Of a stretch of DNA of 64,000 nt, positions 55,251 through 63,687 are shown piece after piece (positions within the stretch are counted from its first letter, which is position 1; each line of letters opens with the position of its first letter). The stretch covers positions 186,001-250,000 of the forward strand of contig PEAM01000001.1 of NCBI GenBank assembly GCA_002753565.1, read 5' to 3'. Source of the DNA: Magnetococcales bacterium. Its GTDB lineage: Bacteria; Pseudomonadota; Magnetococcia; Magnetococcales; JADFYX01. The notes under the pieces are model-generated. The model did not search any database. It was not told the origin of the DNA and was given only the letters and a program-made list of their open reading frames with translations. Position numbers and translations under genes: made by a program.

Positions 55251-56567
55251 ATGCGAATTACAATGATCGGTACCGGCTATGTCGGTTTAGTCTCTGGGGC
55301 CTGCTTTTCGGAGTTTGGGGTTCAGGTCACCTGTGTCGACAAAGATGCGGATAAAATCGCCGGATTAAACCGAGGTGAAATTCCCATCTTTGAGCCGGGT
55401 CTGAATCGTCTGGTCATCCGCAACCATGAGGCGGGCCGGTTACGCTTTTCGTTGGATACGGTCACCGAGGTGGGGGCCAGTGATGTGGTTTTTATTGCCG
55501 TGGGCACACCCGAGCGGCGAGGGGATGGGGCGGCCGATCTGCAATATGTCTATCAGGCGGCCCGAGATGTGGCCAAGGGTCTGAAGGGATTTACCGTGGT
55601 TGTGACCAAATCCACGGTCCCCGTTGGTACCGGCAAGGAGGTTGAGCGCATCATTCGGGAAGAGAACCCCGAGGCCGATTTTGCCATGGCTTCCAACCCG
55701 GAGTTTTTGCGGGAGGGGGCTGCCATTGAGGATTTTATGCGCCCCAACCGGGTGGTTATCGGTGTGGAGGAGCCTCGTGCGGCGGAGGTGATGAAGAGTC
55801 TCTATCGACCGCTCTACCTGATTGAAACCCCCATTCTGCTCACCAACATTCCCACCGCAGAGCTGACCAAATATGCGGCTAATGCCTTTTTGGCGACCAA
55901 GATCACCTTTATCAACCAGATTGCCAATCTGTGCGAAAAGGTGGGGGCGGATGTTCATGATCTGGCCAAGGGTATGGGGTTGGATCGACGAATTGGTGGA
56001 AAATTCCTCCACCCCGGCCCTGGATATGGCGGCTCTTGCTTTCCGAAAGATACCCAGGCTCTGGCCAATACGGCACGGGATCATGGCGAGCCGATCACCA
56101 TTGTCGATGCGGTGATTGCCGCCAATAGCCAACAGAAAGAGCGGATGACGCAGAAAATTTTGGCGGAAATGGGTCAGGATCTTTCTGGGGTTGTCATAGG
56201 GGTGTTGGGGTTGACCTTCAAGCCCAACACCGACGATATGCGAGACTCACCCTCGTTGACGATTCTTCCCGAGTTGATCAAGCGGGGGGCGACCCTTCAA
56301 GCGTACGACCCGGAAGGGATGAAAGAGGCGGCCAAACATCTGGAGGGGGTTGCCTATGCCAAGGGGGTCTATGAAGCCTGCCAGGGGGTTGATGCCATTG
56401 TTATTCTGACGGAGTGGAATCTGTTTCGCAGCATGGACCTGGATCGACTCAAGGGGGGCATGAAGGGGGGGGAGGATGGGCGGTATCTCTTTTTTGATTT
56501 TAGAAATATCTACGATCCGGTACCCATGGCACAACAGGGATTTCACTATATCTGTATTGGGAGATAA
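55251..56567 (+). CDS. ugd: UDP-glucose 6-dehydrogenase
   Basis: The protein has 438 residues. NAD site GTGYVGLVSGACFSEFG, then VFIAVGTPERRGDGAADL, then AELTKYAANAFLATKITFINQIAN, and the catalytic cysteine in GPGYGGSCFPKDTQAL. A C-terminal UDP-binding part is present. It oxidises UDP-glucose, made by GalU, to UDP-glucuronate for polysaccharide synthesis. It starts 28 bp after galU (AGGAAA site) and ends 3 bp before the phosphomannomutase gene. Confidence 0.95.
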   Translation: MRITMIGTGYVGLVSGACFSEFGVQVTCVDKDADKIAGLNRGEIPIFEPGLNRLVIRNHEAGRLRFSLDTVTEVGASDVVFIAVGTPERRGDGAADLQYVYQAARDVAKGLKGFTVVVTKSTVPVGTGKEVERIIREENPEADFAMASNPEFLREGAAIEDFMRPNRVVIGVEEPRAAEVMKSLYRPLYLIETPILLTNIPTAELTKYAANAFLATKITFINQIANLCEKVGADVHDLAKGMGLDRRIGGKFLHPGPGYGGSCFPKDTQALANTARDHGEPITIVDAVIAANSQQKERMTQKILAEMGQDLSGVVIGVLGLTFKPNTDDMRDSPSLTILPELIKRGATLQAYDPEGMKEAAKHLEGVAYAKGVYEACQGVDAIVILTEWNLFRSMDLDRLKGGMKGGEDGRYLFFDFRNIYDPVPMAQQGFHYICIGR

Positions 56568-56570
56568 ATC

Positions 56571-57971
56571 ATGGAAGATATCAATCTGCACATGTTTCGG
56601 GAGTATGATATTCGAGGTGTTGCCGGAGAGGATTTGACGGAGGAGCTGGTCTGTAATCTGGGGCGGGTTTTTGCTGCCCACCTAAAGGCAAACAGCACGA
56701 AAGATAAGCTCTCGGTCGCCATTGGTCGGGATGGACGGATCTCTTCTCCTGCCCTTGCAAAAAGTTTGGCCGAGGGGCTTTGTCTGGGTGGGGTGGAGGT
56801 GGTGGATATCGGCTTGGCACCCACGCCAACCCTCTATTTTGCTACCCACCACTTCCATACCGATGCCGGTATCATGCTGACCGGCAGCCACAATCCACCA
56901 GACTATAACGGGCTGAAGATGGTTCGAGATAACCGCCCGGTCTATGGTGAGGAGATCCAGGCCCTGAAAAAAGGGTTGTTGGCAGGTCTGCCTCCCGAGG
57001 CAGCCACAGCAGGAACGGTCCGTCAGGAGCCGATACTCGATATCTATCTGGATCGGCTGGTCGCCGATTTCAAGCCGGGCAGGCCGATGAAGGTTATCTT
57101 GGATTGTGGCAACGGCGTGACAGGGGTTGCGGCTCCTGGACTGATGGCGCGACTGCCCTCTGTGGAGGGTGAGGTGCTGTTTCCCGAGGTGGACGGAACC
57201 TTTCCCAACCACCATCCCGACCCGACCGTACCGGAAAACCTGCGGGCCATGCGCCAGCGGATGGATGAGACCGGTGCCGAATTGGGGATCGCTTTTGATG
57301 GAGATGGGGACCGAATCGGTGCCTTGGATGAGCAGGGGCGAGTGATCTGGGGTGATCGGTTGATGATCCTGTTTGGTCGGGATATTCTCAAGGCTCAACC
57401 TGGTGCCATGATCATTGGCGATGTGAAATGTTCTCAGTTACTGTTTGATGCCATCGGTCAGGCGGGGGGGGAGCCGCTGATGTGGAAAACCGGTCACTCC
57501 CTGGTTAAAGCCAAAATGCGCGAGACTGGCGCTCCACTGGCAGGGGAGATGAGTGGTCATCTCTTTTTTGCCGACCGCTATTACGGCTTTGACGATGCCC
57601 TCTATGCAGCTGTACGCCTGATTGAACTGGTCGCAGCCCAACCGACGGTCATCTCTGAACGGTTGCTGGGTCTGCCGGACATTTTTTCAACCCCAGAGCT
57701 GCGGATTACCTGCCCGGATGAGAGAAAATTCCAGGTAATGGAGCGGGTGTTGGCCGAACAGCGGCGTTTGGGGTCCGATTTTTCTGATATTGACGGGGTT
57801 CGGGTCAAGGTTCCGGGCGGATGGTGGCTGTTACGGGTCTCCAACACTCAGCCAGCCTTGGTTGCACGGGTGGAAGCGGATAGTCGGGAAGGGTTGCGAA
57901 AAATCGTTGCCGAAGTGGCAGCCATACTGGAGCGTGAAGGGGTTGCGTTCCCTTCGTGGGAAGAGGCGTGA
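56571..57971 (+). CDS. Phosphomannomutase/phosphoglucomutase
   Basis: The protein has 466 residues, the AlgC/ManB length. The four-domain phosphohexomutase marks are present: substrate-side REYDIRGVAGED, catalytic phosphoserine in MLTGSHNPPDYNGLK, metal site FDGDGDRIGALD, the GEMSGHLFFADRYYGFDDAL sugar loop, and the C-terminal phosphate loop RVSNTQPALVARVEA. It interconverts hexose 6- and 1-phosphates, supplying glucose-1-phosphate to GalU or mannose-1-phosphate to GDP-mannose synthesis. It is the third gene of the sugar-nucleotide run. Confidence 0.95.
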   Translation: MEDINLHMFREYDIRGVAGEDLTEELVCNLGRVFAAHLKANSTKDKLSVAIGRDGRISSPALAKSLAEGLCLGGVEVVDIGLAPTPTLYFATHHFHTDAGIMLTGSHNPPDYNGLKMVRDNRPVYGEEIQALKKGLLAGLPPEAATAGTVRQEPILDIYLDRLVADFKPGRPMKVILDCGNGVTGVAAPGLMARLPSVEGEVLFPEVDGTFPNHHPDPTVPENLRAMRQRMDETGAELGIAFDGDGDRIGALDEQGRVIWGDRLMILFGRDILKAQPGAMIIGDVKCSQLLFDAIGQAGGEPLMWKTGHSLVKAKMRETGAPLAGEMSGHLFFADRYYGFDDALYAAVRLIELVAAQPTVISERLLGLPDIFSTPELRITCPDERKFQVMERVLAEQRRLGSDFSDIDGVRVKVPGGWWLLRVSNTQPALVARVEADSREGLRKIVAEVAAILEREGVAFPSWEEA

Positions 57972-57981
57972 GGGTAAACCA

Positions 57982-58914
57982 TTGAACAGGCCGGATTTGC
58001 GTGTCAATTTTGCGGGCATCTCGTTAGCCAACCCGGTGGTTCTGCTTTCGGGGTGTGTGGGTTTTGGTGAAGATCTGGCCCGTTTACAGGGGTTTGACCT
58101 CTCTTCGGTTGGGGCTATCTGTCTGAAAGGGACCACCCTGACCCCTCGATCGGGCAACCCCCCCCCTCGTATCGTAGAGACCCCCTCTGGCATGTTGAAC
58201 GCCATCGGATTACAAAACCCCGGCGCCCGAGAGGTTGTGGAAGAGATTCTACCTCGTATCATGCACTGGCCGACCCAACTGATCGCCAATATAGCCGGCT
58301 CTACCGTGGAAGAGTATGAAGAGGTGGCACGGATTTTTGATGATAGCCCGGTGGCAGGAATCGAGATCAACATCTCCTGTCCCAATGTCAAAAAAGGTGG
58401 GGCTGCTTTTGGTTCGGACCCTCTGATGGCGGCTCGAGTGGTTGCGGCGGTTCGTCAAGGCACCTCCAAGCCGATTATCACCAAACTTTCTCCCAATGTG
58501 ACCGATATTCGCACCGTGGCCCAGGCGGCCTTGGAGGCGGGTACCGACGGTTTTTCGGCGATCAATACCCTGATGGGTATGGCGGTGGATGTGGATAAAC
58601 GTCAGGCGGTTTTGGGTAATGTTCAGGGCGGGCTGTCTGGTCCGGCTATCAAGCCGGTCGCTCTGCTGCAGGTCTGGCGTGTCTATGAGGTGGCCAAACC
58701 CCACGGTATCCCCATTATGGGGCAGGGTGGCATCTCCAACAGTGAAGATGCCCTGGCCTTCCTGATTGCCGGCTCTTCGGCGGTTGGGGTGGGGACGGCG
58801 CTGTTTAAAAATCCGCTGGTTGGCGGTGAAATTGTGACGGGGATCGACTCCTATCTGAGCCGATCTGGCTTGAGATCGGTGTCGGCTTTAACCGGTACAC
58901 TTCAGGGTAGATAA
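57982..58914 (+). CDS. pyrD: Dihydroorotate dehydrogenase, class 1B catalytic subunit
   Basis: The protein has 310 residues from TTG 57982, the only start that fits the family's N-terminus (NRPDLRVNFAGISLANPVVLLSG) and lies after the preceding stop. Motifs: LKGTTLTPRSGNPPPRIVETPSGMLNAIGLQNPG for substrate and FMN, catalytic cysteine in EINISCPNVKKGG, and GQGGISNSEDALAFLIAGSSAVGVGTALF for the FMN phosphate. Class 1B enzymes pair with PyrK, which is not here. It makes orotate for pyrimidines and probably shares the transcript of the preceding genes. Confidence 0.92.
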   Translation: MNRPDLRVNFAGISLANPVVLLSGCVGFGEDLARLQGFDLSSVGAICLKGTTLTPRSGNPPPRIVETPSGMLNAIGLQNPGAREVVEEILPRIMHWPTQLIANIAGSTVEEYEEVARIFDDSPVAGIEINISCPNVKKGGAAFGSDPLMAARVVAAVRQGTSKPIITKLSPNVTDIRTVAQAALEAGTDGFSAINTLMGMAVDVDKRQAVLGNVQGGLSGPAIKPVALLQVWRVYEVAKPHGIPIMGQGGISNSEDALAFLIAGSSAVGVGTALFKNPLVGGEIVTGIDSYLSRSGLRSVSALTGTLQGR

Positions 58915-58929
58915 TCGAGAGGGATAGCC

Positions 58930-59871
58930 ATGCGGGTATTGTTGGCGGAACCCCGAGGTTTTTGTGCGGGCGTTGATCGGGCCATTGCCATTGTTGAGAG
59001 AGCGTTGGAAAAATTTGGGCCGCCTATCTATGTGCGCCATGAGATTGTCCATAACCGCTGGGTGGTGGACTCTTTACGGCGTAAAGGGGCAAAGTTTGTT
59101 CAGGAGTTGAGCGATGTTCCCGATGGAGAGACGGTCATCTATTCCGCCCATGGGGTCTCCAAATCGGTTGAGGAGGAGGGGGCATCGAGGCCCCTTAGGG
59201 TTTTGGATGCTACCTGCCCGCTGGTGAGTAAAGTCCATCGAGAGGCGGAACGTCTGGATGAGGCCGGTAGACGGGTTATCCTGATCGGCCATAAGGGGCA
59301 CCCAGAGGTGGAGGGGACTGTTGGGCAGTTGGCCCCTGGTCAGATTGAGGTTCTCTCTCGGGTAGAAGAGGTGGAGGCGTTGGTTCCTGGTGAGGGGGAT
59401 AAAACGGCCTTTATTACCCAGACTACCCTCTCTTTGGATGAGACTGCCGAGGTGGTTGCGGCCCTGCGCAAGCAGTTTCCCGGTATTAAAGAGCCCAGCC
59501 GTGAGGATATCTGCTACGCTACCCAAAATCGTCAAAATGCGGTCAAAGCCCTGGTGAAAGAGGCGGATCTGGTGCTGGTGATCGGTGCGCCCAATAGCAG
59601 TAACTCCAATCGACTTCGGGAGGTGGCAGAACGGGGTGGGGTTCGGGCCTACCTTATTGAATCAGCTCAGGATATCGATCTGTCTTGGCTGGAGGGTGTG
59701 ACCTGTTTGGGGGTGACGGCTGGGGCATCGGCACCAGAAGTTCTCATTACAGAACTGCTGGCGTTCCTCTCTCATCGGGTGGAGCGGGTGGATGTGCTCT
59801 CCATCAGTGAGGAGAATCTGGTTTTTCCTCTTCCTAAAGTGTTGCAGGAGATCGCCAACACCCCATCCTGA
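58930..59871 (+). CDS. ispH: 4-hydroxy-3-methylbut-2-enyl diphosphate reductase IspH
   Basis: The protein has 313 residues. The three iron-sulfur cysteines lie in AEPRGFCAGVDRAI, VLDATCPLVSKVHRE and EDICYATQNRQNAV; the His of HGVSKSV and the TGP-like ITQTTLSLDET segment bind substrate. IspH is the last step of the MEP isoprenoid route and feeds hopanoid synthesis (hpnC/hpnD at 29191-30965). It starts 15 bp after pyrD. Confidence 0.96.
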   Translation: MRVLLAEPRGFCAGVDRAIAIVERALEKFGPPIYVRHEIVHNRWVVDSLRRKGAKFVQELSDVPDGETVIYSAHGVSKSVEEEGASRPLRVLDATCPLVSKVHREAERLDEAGRRVILIGHKGHPEVEGTVGQLAPGQIEVLSRVEEVEALVPGEGDKTAFITQTTLSLDETAEVVAALRKQFPGIKEPSREDICYATQNRQNAVKALVKEADLVLVIGAPNSSNSNRLREVAERGGVRAYLIESAQDIDLSWLEGVTCLGVTAGASAPEVLITELLAFLSHRVERVDVLSISEENLVFPLPKVLQEIANTPS

Positions 59872-59933
59872 TGAGATTGGTGGTCGGTTGGGTTGTTTGA
59901 TATTGTTGCCAACGGTTTTTTTGGAGATAATCC

Positions 59934-60344
59934 GTGTTTATCATGAATAGAGCCTCTGCTTTCATGCTCGCTCTTTGCGTATTTGGTCTGCCATTCTCTC
60001 TTTTTGCTCAGGAGGGTGAAGGGCTGATGGAACCAGAAGAGAAGGGGACCATGGCACTCTCTTCTTCCATCTTGGACACCCCCCCCAAGCAACCCTCAAC
60101 AGCCCAATCAACCCAAGATCCCCCCAATCTATTCGAGGCCGCCAGCGATATTATTCAAGAGCAGGCGATGGAAGAGGGGAGGGAGCTAAGCCGAAACCTG
60201 GATGTATCGGACAACGTTTTGGCACCCGGTAGTGTGGCTGATAAAGGGGGTATGGATGTTTCTGTTTCTCCGGATGTTGGGGGGTTGGCGGAGAGAAAGC
60301 CCCAGTTGCAGGGTGGGAGCCTTAAGATCAAGGGGCGTTTCTAA
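59934..60344 (+). CDS. Small exported Pro/Ser-rich protein, unknown function
   Basis: The protein has 136 residues from GTG 59934, which has GGAG at a good distance; ATG 59943 is the alternative. A signal peptide (to about FA at 23) is followed by a low-complexity Pro/Ser/Gln part and a Val/Gly/Asp-rich C-terminus. No family recognised. It is convergent with the DksA/TraR-type gene 13 bp away. Confidence 0.6.
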   Translation: MFIMNRASAFMLALCVFGLPFSLFAQEGEGLMEPEEKGTMALSSSILDTPPKQPSTAQSTQDPPNLFEAASDIIQEQAMEEGRELSRNLDVSDNVLAPGSVADKGGMDVSVSPDVGGLAERKPQLQGGSLKIKGRF

Positions 60345-60357
60345 ACCGGGTGGGGCG

Positions 60358-60714
60358 CTACTGCTCCGAGGAACGGGCGCAGGCGATACAGGTGGGGATG
60401 GAGGGTTCGAGTAAGAGACGTTTTTCATAAATGGGTTCATCGCAGACAGTACAGTAGCCGTAGTCTCCGTTTTCCATTCGCTGTAAGGCTCCGCGAATAC
60501 GCAACAGCTCCATACCTCTTCGCCGTTCTGTCTCCTGGGCCATGGATTGCATCTGCATGGCATCCATGCGGGAGAGTCGACCAACCCGGGTTTGATCCAA
60601 CTCCACCGGCCCTTGGGACTCCTTGGCAGAGGCTGAGACCTCTTCCAGCTCTTTTTGCCGTGCCAATAACAGGGATTTAAAGGCAGCCAGGTCGATATTC
60701 AGCTCGCTGTCCAT
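60358..60714 (-). CDS. DksA/TraR-type C4 zinc-finger protein
   Basis: The protein has 118 residues, shorter than E. coli DksA (151). A helical N-terminus (QKELEEVSASAKESQ, then RRRGMELLRIRGALQRMENGDYGYC) is followed by CTVCDEP and CIACARSSEQ, the four-cysteine finger (CxxC-x17-CxxC). The usual DksA coiled-coil tip Asp pair appears altered (DQTRVGRLSRMDAM). Proteins of this family bind RNA polymerase in the secondary channel. TraR-like or a DksA paralogue is possible. Confidence 0.88.
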   Translation of the reverse strand: MDSELNIDLAAFKSLLLARQKELEEVSASAKESQGPVELDQTRVGRLSRMDAMQMQSMAQETERRRGMELLRIRGALQRMENGDYGYCTVCDEPIYEKRLLLEPSIPTCIACARSSEQ

Positions 60715-60968
60715 CGTGTCTCTTCCATCCTAAATAAGCCAAACTTTTGGTGGGGATCCAGAGATGGCTAAGAACGCTCTGGTGGTCGGTAAGGTGTAGG
60801 CGATAACCCCTGAGGGTAAACCAGTATAGAGGCTTTCTTCTCAAGGTCAAAGGGAGCAGTCTGAGAGGTGGATTCTCTATTCTGTGTCGGCCAACCTTGG
60901 AAGATGCTACACTGACATCTGGTTTCATCATAATCGTTGGGATGCGGATCATGATAAAAAGAGGATCA

Positions 60969-61466
60969 ATGCAGAGGGGGCTGGGGGGGGTCAGGTTGGC
61001 TCTTCTACTGCTTTTTTCCCTGTTTTTTATCCAGCCAGCCCTGGCTGATTGGAGTGGGCCGGTTGTCTGGGTTCAGGATGGGGACTCCCTGATTGTCAAG
61101 CGTGGGGGAGAGCGGGTTGTGATTCGTCTTCAGGGGATCGATACGCCGGAAAAAGGGCAGCCGTTTGCTCAGGAGGCCAAAAAAACCGCCATACGTCTGG
61201 CAAAAAACAAGAGAGTCCGAATCCAGGTCAAGGAGAGAGACAAGTATGGTCGAATGGTTGCCCAGGTTTTTCTGCCGGATGGACGCAATCTGGCCCATAC
61301 CCTGGTTCGGATGGGGCTGGCCTGGCGCCACATCTATTTTGCCAAAGATCCCATGCTGAAAACTCTGGAGGAGCAAGCCAGAAAAGCTGGTTTGGGGCTA
61401 TGGCAAGAGCGTAATCCAACCCCCCCGTGGGTTTGGAAAAAGCGTCTTCGTAAGAAAAACCACTAG
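60969..61466 (+). CDS. Exported thermonuclease-like (SNase) protein
   Basis: The protein has 165 residues from ATG 60969 (AGAGGA before it); ATG 60951 and ATG 60942 are in frame. A signal peptide ends near ALA/DW at about 27. The SNase marks are WVQDGDSLIVKRG, then VIRLQGIDTPEKGQPF with the catalytic Arg and Glu, and ERDKYGRMVAQVFL with the second Arg, ending LARKAGLGLW-type sequence (here ARKAGLGLWQERN). It would cut nucleic acid in the periplasm or outside the cell. Confidence 0.9.
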   Translation: MQRGLGGVRLALLLLFSLFFIQPALADWSGPVVWVQDGDSLIVKRGGERVVIRLQGIDTPEKGQPFAQEAKKTAIRLAKNKRVRIQVKERDKYGRMVAQVFLPDGRNLAHTLVRMGLAWRHIYFAKDPMLKTLEEQARKAGLGLWQERNPTPPWVWKKRLRKKNH

Positions 61467-61771
61467 TGGCGTGTGGGGCCAGGGGGGTGTTGTTATGATC
61501 ATTCTGTAGAGATTTCAAACCAAATTTGTACAAAACGATTGCGGATGGGTCTGGGAAGGTAGGAATGCCTTCCCAGCGGGTTTGGGCAGCGCCCAAGGTC
61601 CTAAGCCTTTGACTTTGCTTTTTTTTAATTATAAAAGCGTGAAGGTTTGGGGGCCTGCAAGGCCTCCCAAGGTGTTGACTTTGCCTTTAACCGTTGTCCA
61701 AATTTGGTTTTAATGGATTATATATGGTCAGTCAAGACCAGATTGGGATAAAGATGAAAGAACTGAAGAGA
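61467..61771. repeat. Non-coding palindrome-rich repeat element (MITE/REP-like candidate)
   Basis: No gene fits in this stretch. AAACCAAATTTG at 61517-61528 is matched by an exact inverse copy at 61699-61710, framing about 194 bases. Inside are three hairpins: CTGGGAAGG/CCTTCCCAG (61551-61576), TTGGGC/GCCCAA (61582-61596) and TTGGG-GGCCT/AGGCC-CCCAA (61647-61670), plus a near-direct repeat of TTGACTTTGC. The layout suggests a small mobile or regulatory repeat. A second copy would be needed to prove it. Confidence 0.5.
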
Positions 61772-62098
61772 CTAGATCTCTTCTTGAATGAGAACCAGGT
61801 CATCCCCATGGTCAATAATTCTCAGACCGACGGCATAGCCATTCGACTCTTTCCGGCAGAACGAAACCTGACAGATGTAGCGCTCCGCTCCAGCCTCTTC
61901 AGGAATATCCAGATTAACGGTCTCACCTTGGTCTAAAGGGTGGGGAGATAACAGGCCGAATCCTTCCAGCCCCATATCGAGGATGGTTATAATGATAACC
62001 GACTCGCCTCGGTAGAGTGTGGCGGTTTCAGTCGCATCAATCCGGTTGGAGACCCTGGACCCAATCTGAACCTCTCGCTCAATCGGCAGACCTGTCAT
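61772..62098 (-). CDS. PilZ-like domain protein
   Basis: The protein has 108 residues. It opens with SRVSNRIDATETATL, resembling the RxxxR region, and has ITILDMGLEGFGLLSPHPLDQGETVNLDI, resembling the DxSxxG-containing strand but with DMGLEG in place of the usual serine. The C-terminus is YAVGLRIIDHGDDL. PilZ domains bind c-di-GMP; the altered motif makes binding uncertain. It is the last of the DUF3108-kdsB-PilZ run and overlaps kdsB by four bases. Confidence 0.65.
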   Translation of the reverse strand: MTGLPIEREVQIGSRVSNRIDATETATLYRGESVIIITILDMGLEGFGLLSPHPLDQGETVNLDIPEEAGAERYICQVSFCRKESNGYAVGLRIIDHGDDLVLIQEEI

Positions 62099-62865
62099 AT
62101 TGATTTCTCCTCAAGAATAGCCTTCACCTTCTCCACATCATCTTGGGTATCCACGCCTACAACGGACTGTTCAACCGTAACAACCCGAATCCGATGGCCC
62201 TTCTCCAGGGCGCGGAGTTGTTCTAGTTTTTCCAGTTTTTCCAATGGGGTGGGCGCTAGAGAGGCAAACTGTTGTAAAAAATCGGCTCGATAAACATACA
62301 GACCGATATGGCGCATCATGGAGGAGGGAGCCAAAGAGAGCGTATCAACCGGCAGACGGGCACCAAAGCGATCTCGGTCGTAGGGGAGGGGGGCACGGGA
62401 AAAATAGAGGGCAAACCCCTGTTGATCACAGACAACCTTGACGATGTTGGCGTTGAATACCTCTTCTGGGTCGGTCAAGGGGTGGGCCAGGGTGCCCATT
62501 TGGATGGCGCTCTGCTCTCGCAACGGTGCCACGGCCCGGTTGATGGAGTCGGGATTTAAAAGCGGTTCATCCCCTTGAACATTGATGATAAGATCCGCAT
62601 CGGTCTGGCGAGCCGCCTCTGCTACCCGGTCTGTGCCAGAGAGATGGTCGGCTCTGGTCAGGATCACCTCACCACCGAAATCGGTTACCGCTCGGGCAAT
62701 TCGGTTGTCATCTGTGGCAACAATCACCCGGCTTACTTCAGCCAGAGAGGCCCGTTCATAGACATGCTGAATCATCGGTTTACCCGCCAGAGAGATGAGC
62801 GGTTTACCCGGCAGGCGAGTCGAGGCGTAGCGGGCCGGAATGATGACCAGAACCCTGTCAGACAT
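62095..62865 (-). CDS. kdsB: 3-deoxy-manno-octulosonate cytidylyltransferase KdsB
   Basis: The protein has 256 residues. Nucleotide loop IIPARYASTRLPGKPLISLAGKPMIQHVYERA, then the metal/CTP site IINVQGDEPLLNP, and FALYFSRAPLPYDRD and YVYRADFLQQF downstream. It activates Kdo with CMP for LPS inner-core synthesis, which shows a Gram-negative outer membrane. It begins immediately after the stop of the DUF3108 gene and overlaps the PilZ-like gene by four bases. Confidence 0.96.
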   Translation of the reverse strand: MSDRVLVIIPARYASTRLPGKPLISLAGKPMIQHVYERASLAEVSRVIVATDDNRIARAVTDFGGEVILTRADHLSGTDRVAEAARQTDADLIINVQGDEPLLNPDSINRAVAPLREQSAIQMGTLAHPLTDPEEVFNANIVKVVCDQQGFALYFSRAPLPYDRDRFGARLPVDTLSLAPSSMMRHIGLYVYRADFLQQFASLAPTPLEKLEKLEQLRALEKGHRIRVVTVEQSVVGVDTQDDVEKVKAILEEKSI

Positions 62866-63687
62866 CTACCTCTCCTCTCCGAGCTCTCCATGGCCTCCAC
62901 GGCCATCTCTATAGGCAACCAGGTCGGCGGCGACTCCGCCCAGACTTAAGCGGGTTTCCACTCTGACCGGCATGCGTCTTTCATCATCGGTCAGCCAGAT
63001 TTCAATGGCCTCTTCCTGACGAAACAGCTCCCCACTGGAGGGTATCTTTACCTTGATGGGAATAATTTTGAACCGTCCCAAGGGGGTGAATCGCTGGGCT
63101 GGTTTGCCAATATCAACCTGCATGTTATATTCCCGGCGACCATCGACAGTGATCCAGACCAACGATTTCCCAGGCTCCAGATTGGAGAGGCCGCGCAGGG
63201 TATAGAAAACCGCCAGGGGGTCATTGACCTTGATTGAGGAGATTTTGATGGGAATCGGTTTTTCTCCCTTGCGCAGCCGGGTGACAACCTTGGTTTCCCG
63301 GTCGAATTGATAATCGACCTGACGAACCTGGCTCCCCTTGCGTTGATCTTTAAAATAACTGGTTGAACGGAATCCCCCATTCTCCAGCCACTCACCTTTA
63401 GAGCGGAGGGTATCTTTCAGGGAGTGGAGAAACCTGACCATGCCAATGGTCTCAACCATGGCCTCCAGGTCAAATTTTCCCGGACCGGCCTGGTTCATCT
63501 TCATCTCAGCCCGACCAGCCGGAATACCCATCCAATGGACGTTGAAGGTAAATTGTTCACCCGGAACCCCCCCATAGAGGGTTTTCTTTGTACCCTCTTC
63601 AGCCTGCAACGGCGAGAGGGTTGCAGAAAAAAGGAGGAAAAAAAGGAGCGTGAAGGAGGTTTTTCTCCAGAAGAGAAGTGTTTGCAT
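62866..63687 (-). CDS. Exported DUF3108 protein
   Basis: The protein has 273 residues from ATG 63687; a longer open frame upstream lacks coding character. A signal peptide covers about 1-30. The DUF3108 order is clear: GGVPGEQFTFNVHWMGIPAGRAEMKM, then VETIGMVRFLHSLKDTLRSKGEWLENGGFRSTSYFKD, then PLAVFYTLRGLS, and a closing EIWLTDDERRMPVRVETRLSLG. The family is periplasmic and linked to envelope or LPS genes; its function is not known. It sits at the head of the kdsB run. Confidence 0.85.
   Translation of the reverse strand: MQTLLFWRKTSFTLLFFLLFSATLSPLQAEEGTKKTLYGGVPGEQFTFNVHWMGIPAGRAEMKMNQAGPGKFDLEAMVETIGMVRFLHSLKDTLRSKGEWLENGGFRSTSYFKDQRKGSQVRQVDYQFDRETKVVTRLRKGEKPIPIKISSIKVNDPLAVFYTLRGLSNLEPGKSLVWITVDGRREYNMQVDIGKPAQRFTPLGRFKIIPIKVKIPSSGELFRQEEAIEIWLTDDERRMPVRVETRLSLGGVAADLVAYRDGRGGHGELGEER

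Noticed and set aside
57790-57981. N-terminal extension of PyrD overlapping the phosphomannomutase gene
   Set aside because: The extension has no family-like sequence and overlaps a strongly coding frame; TTG 57982 gives the normal length.
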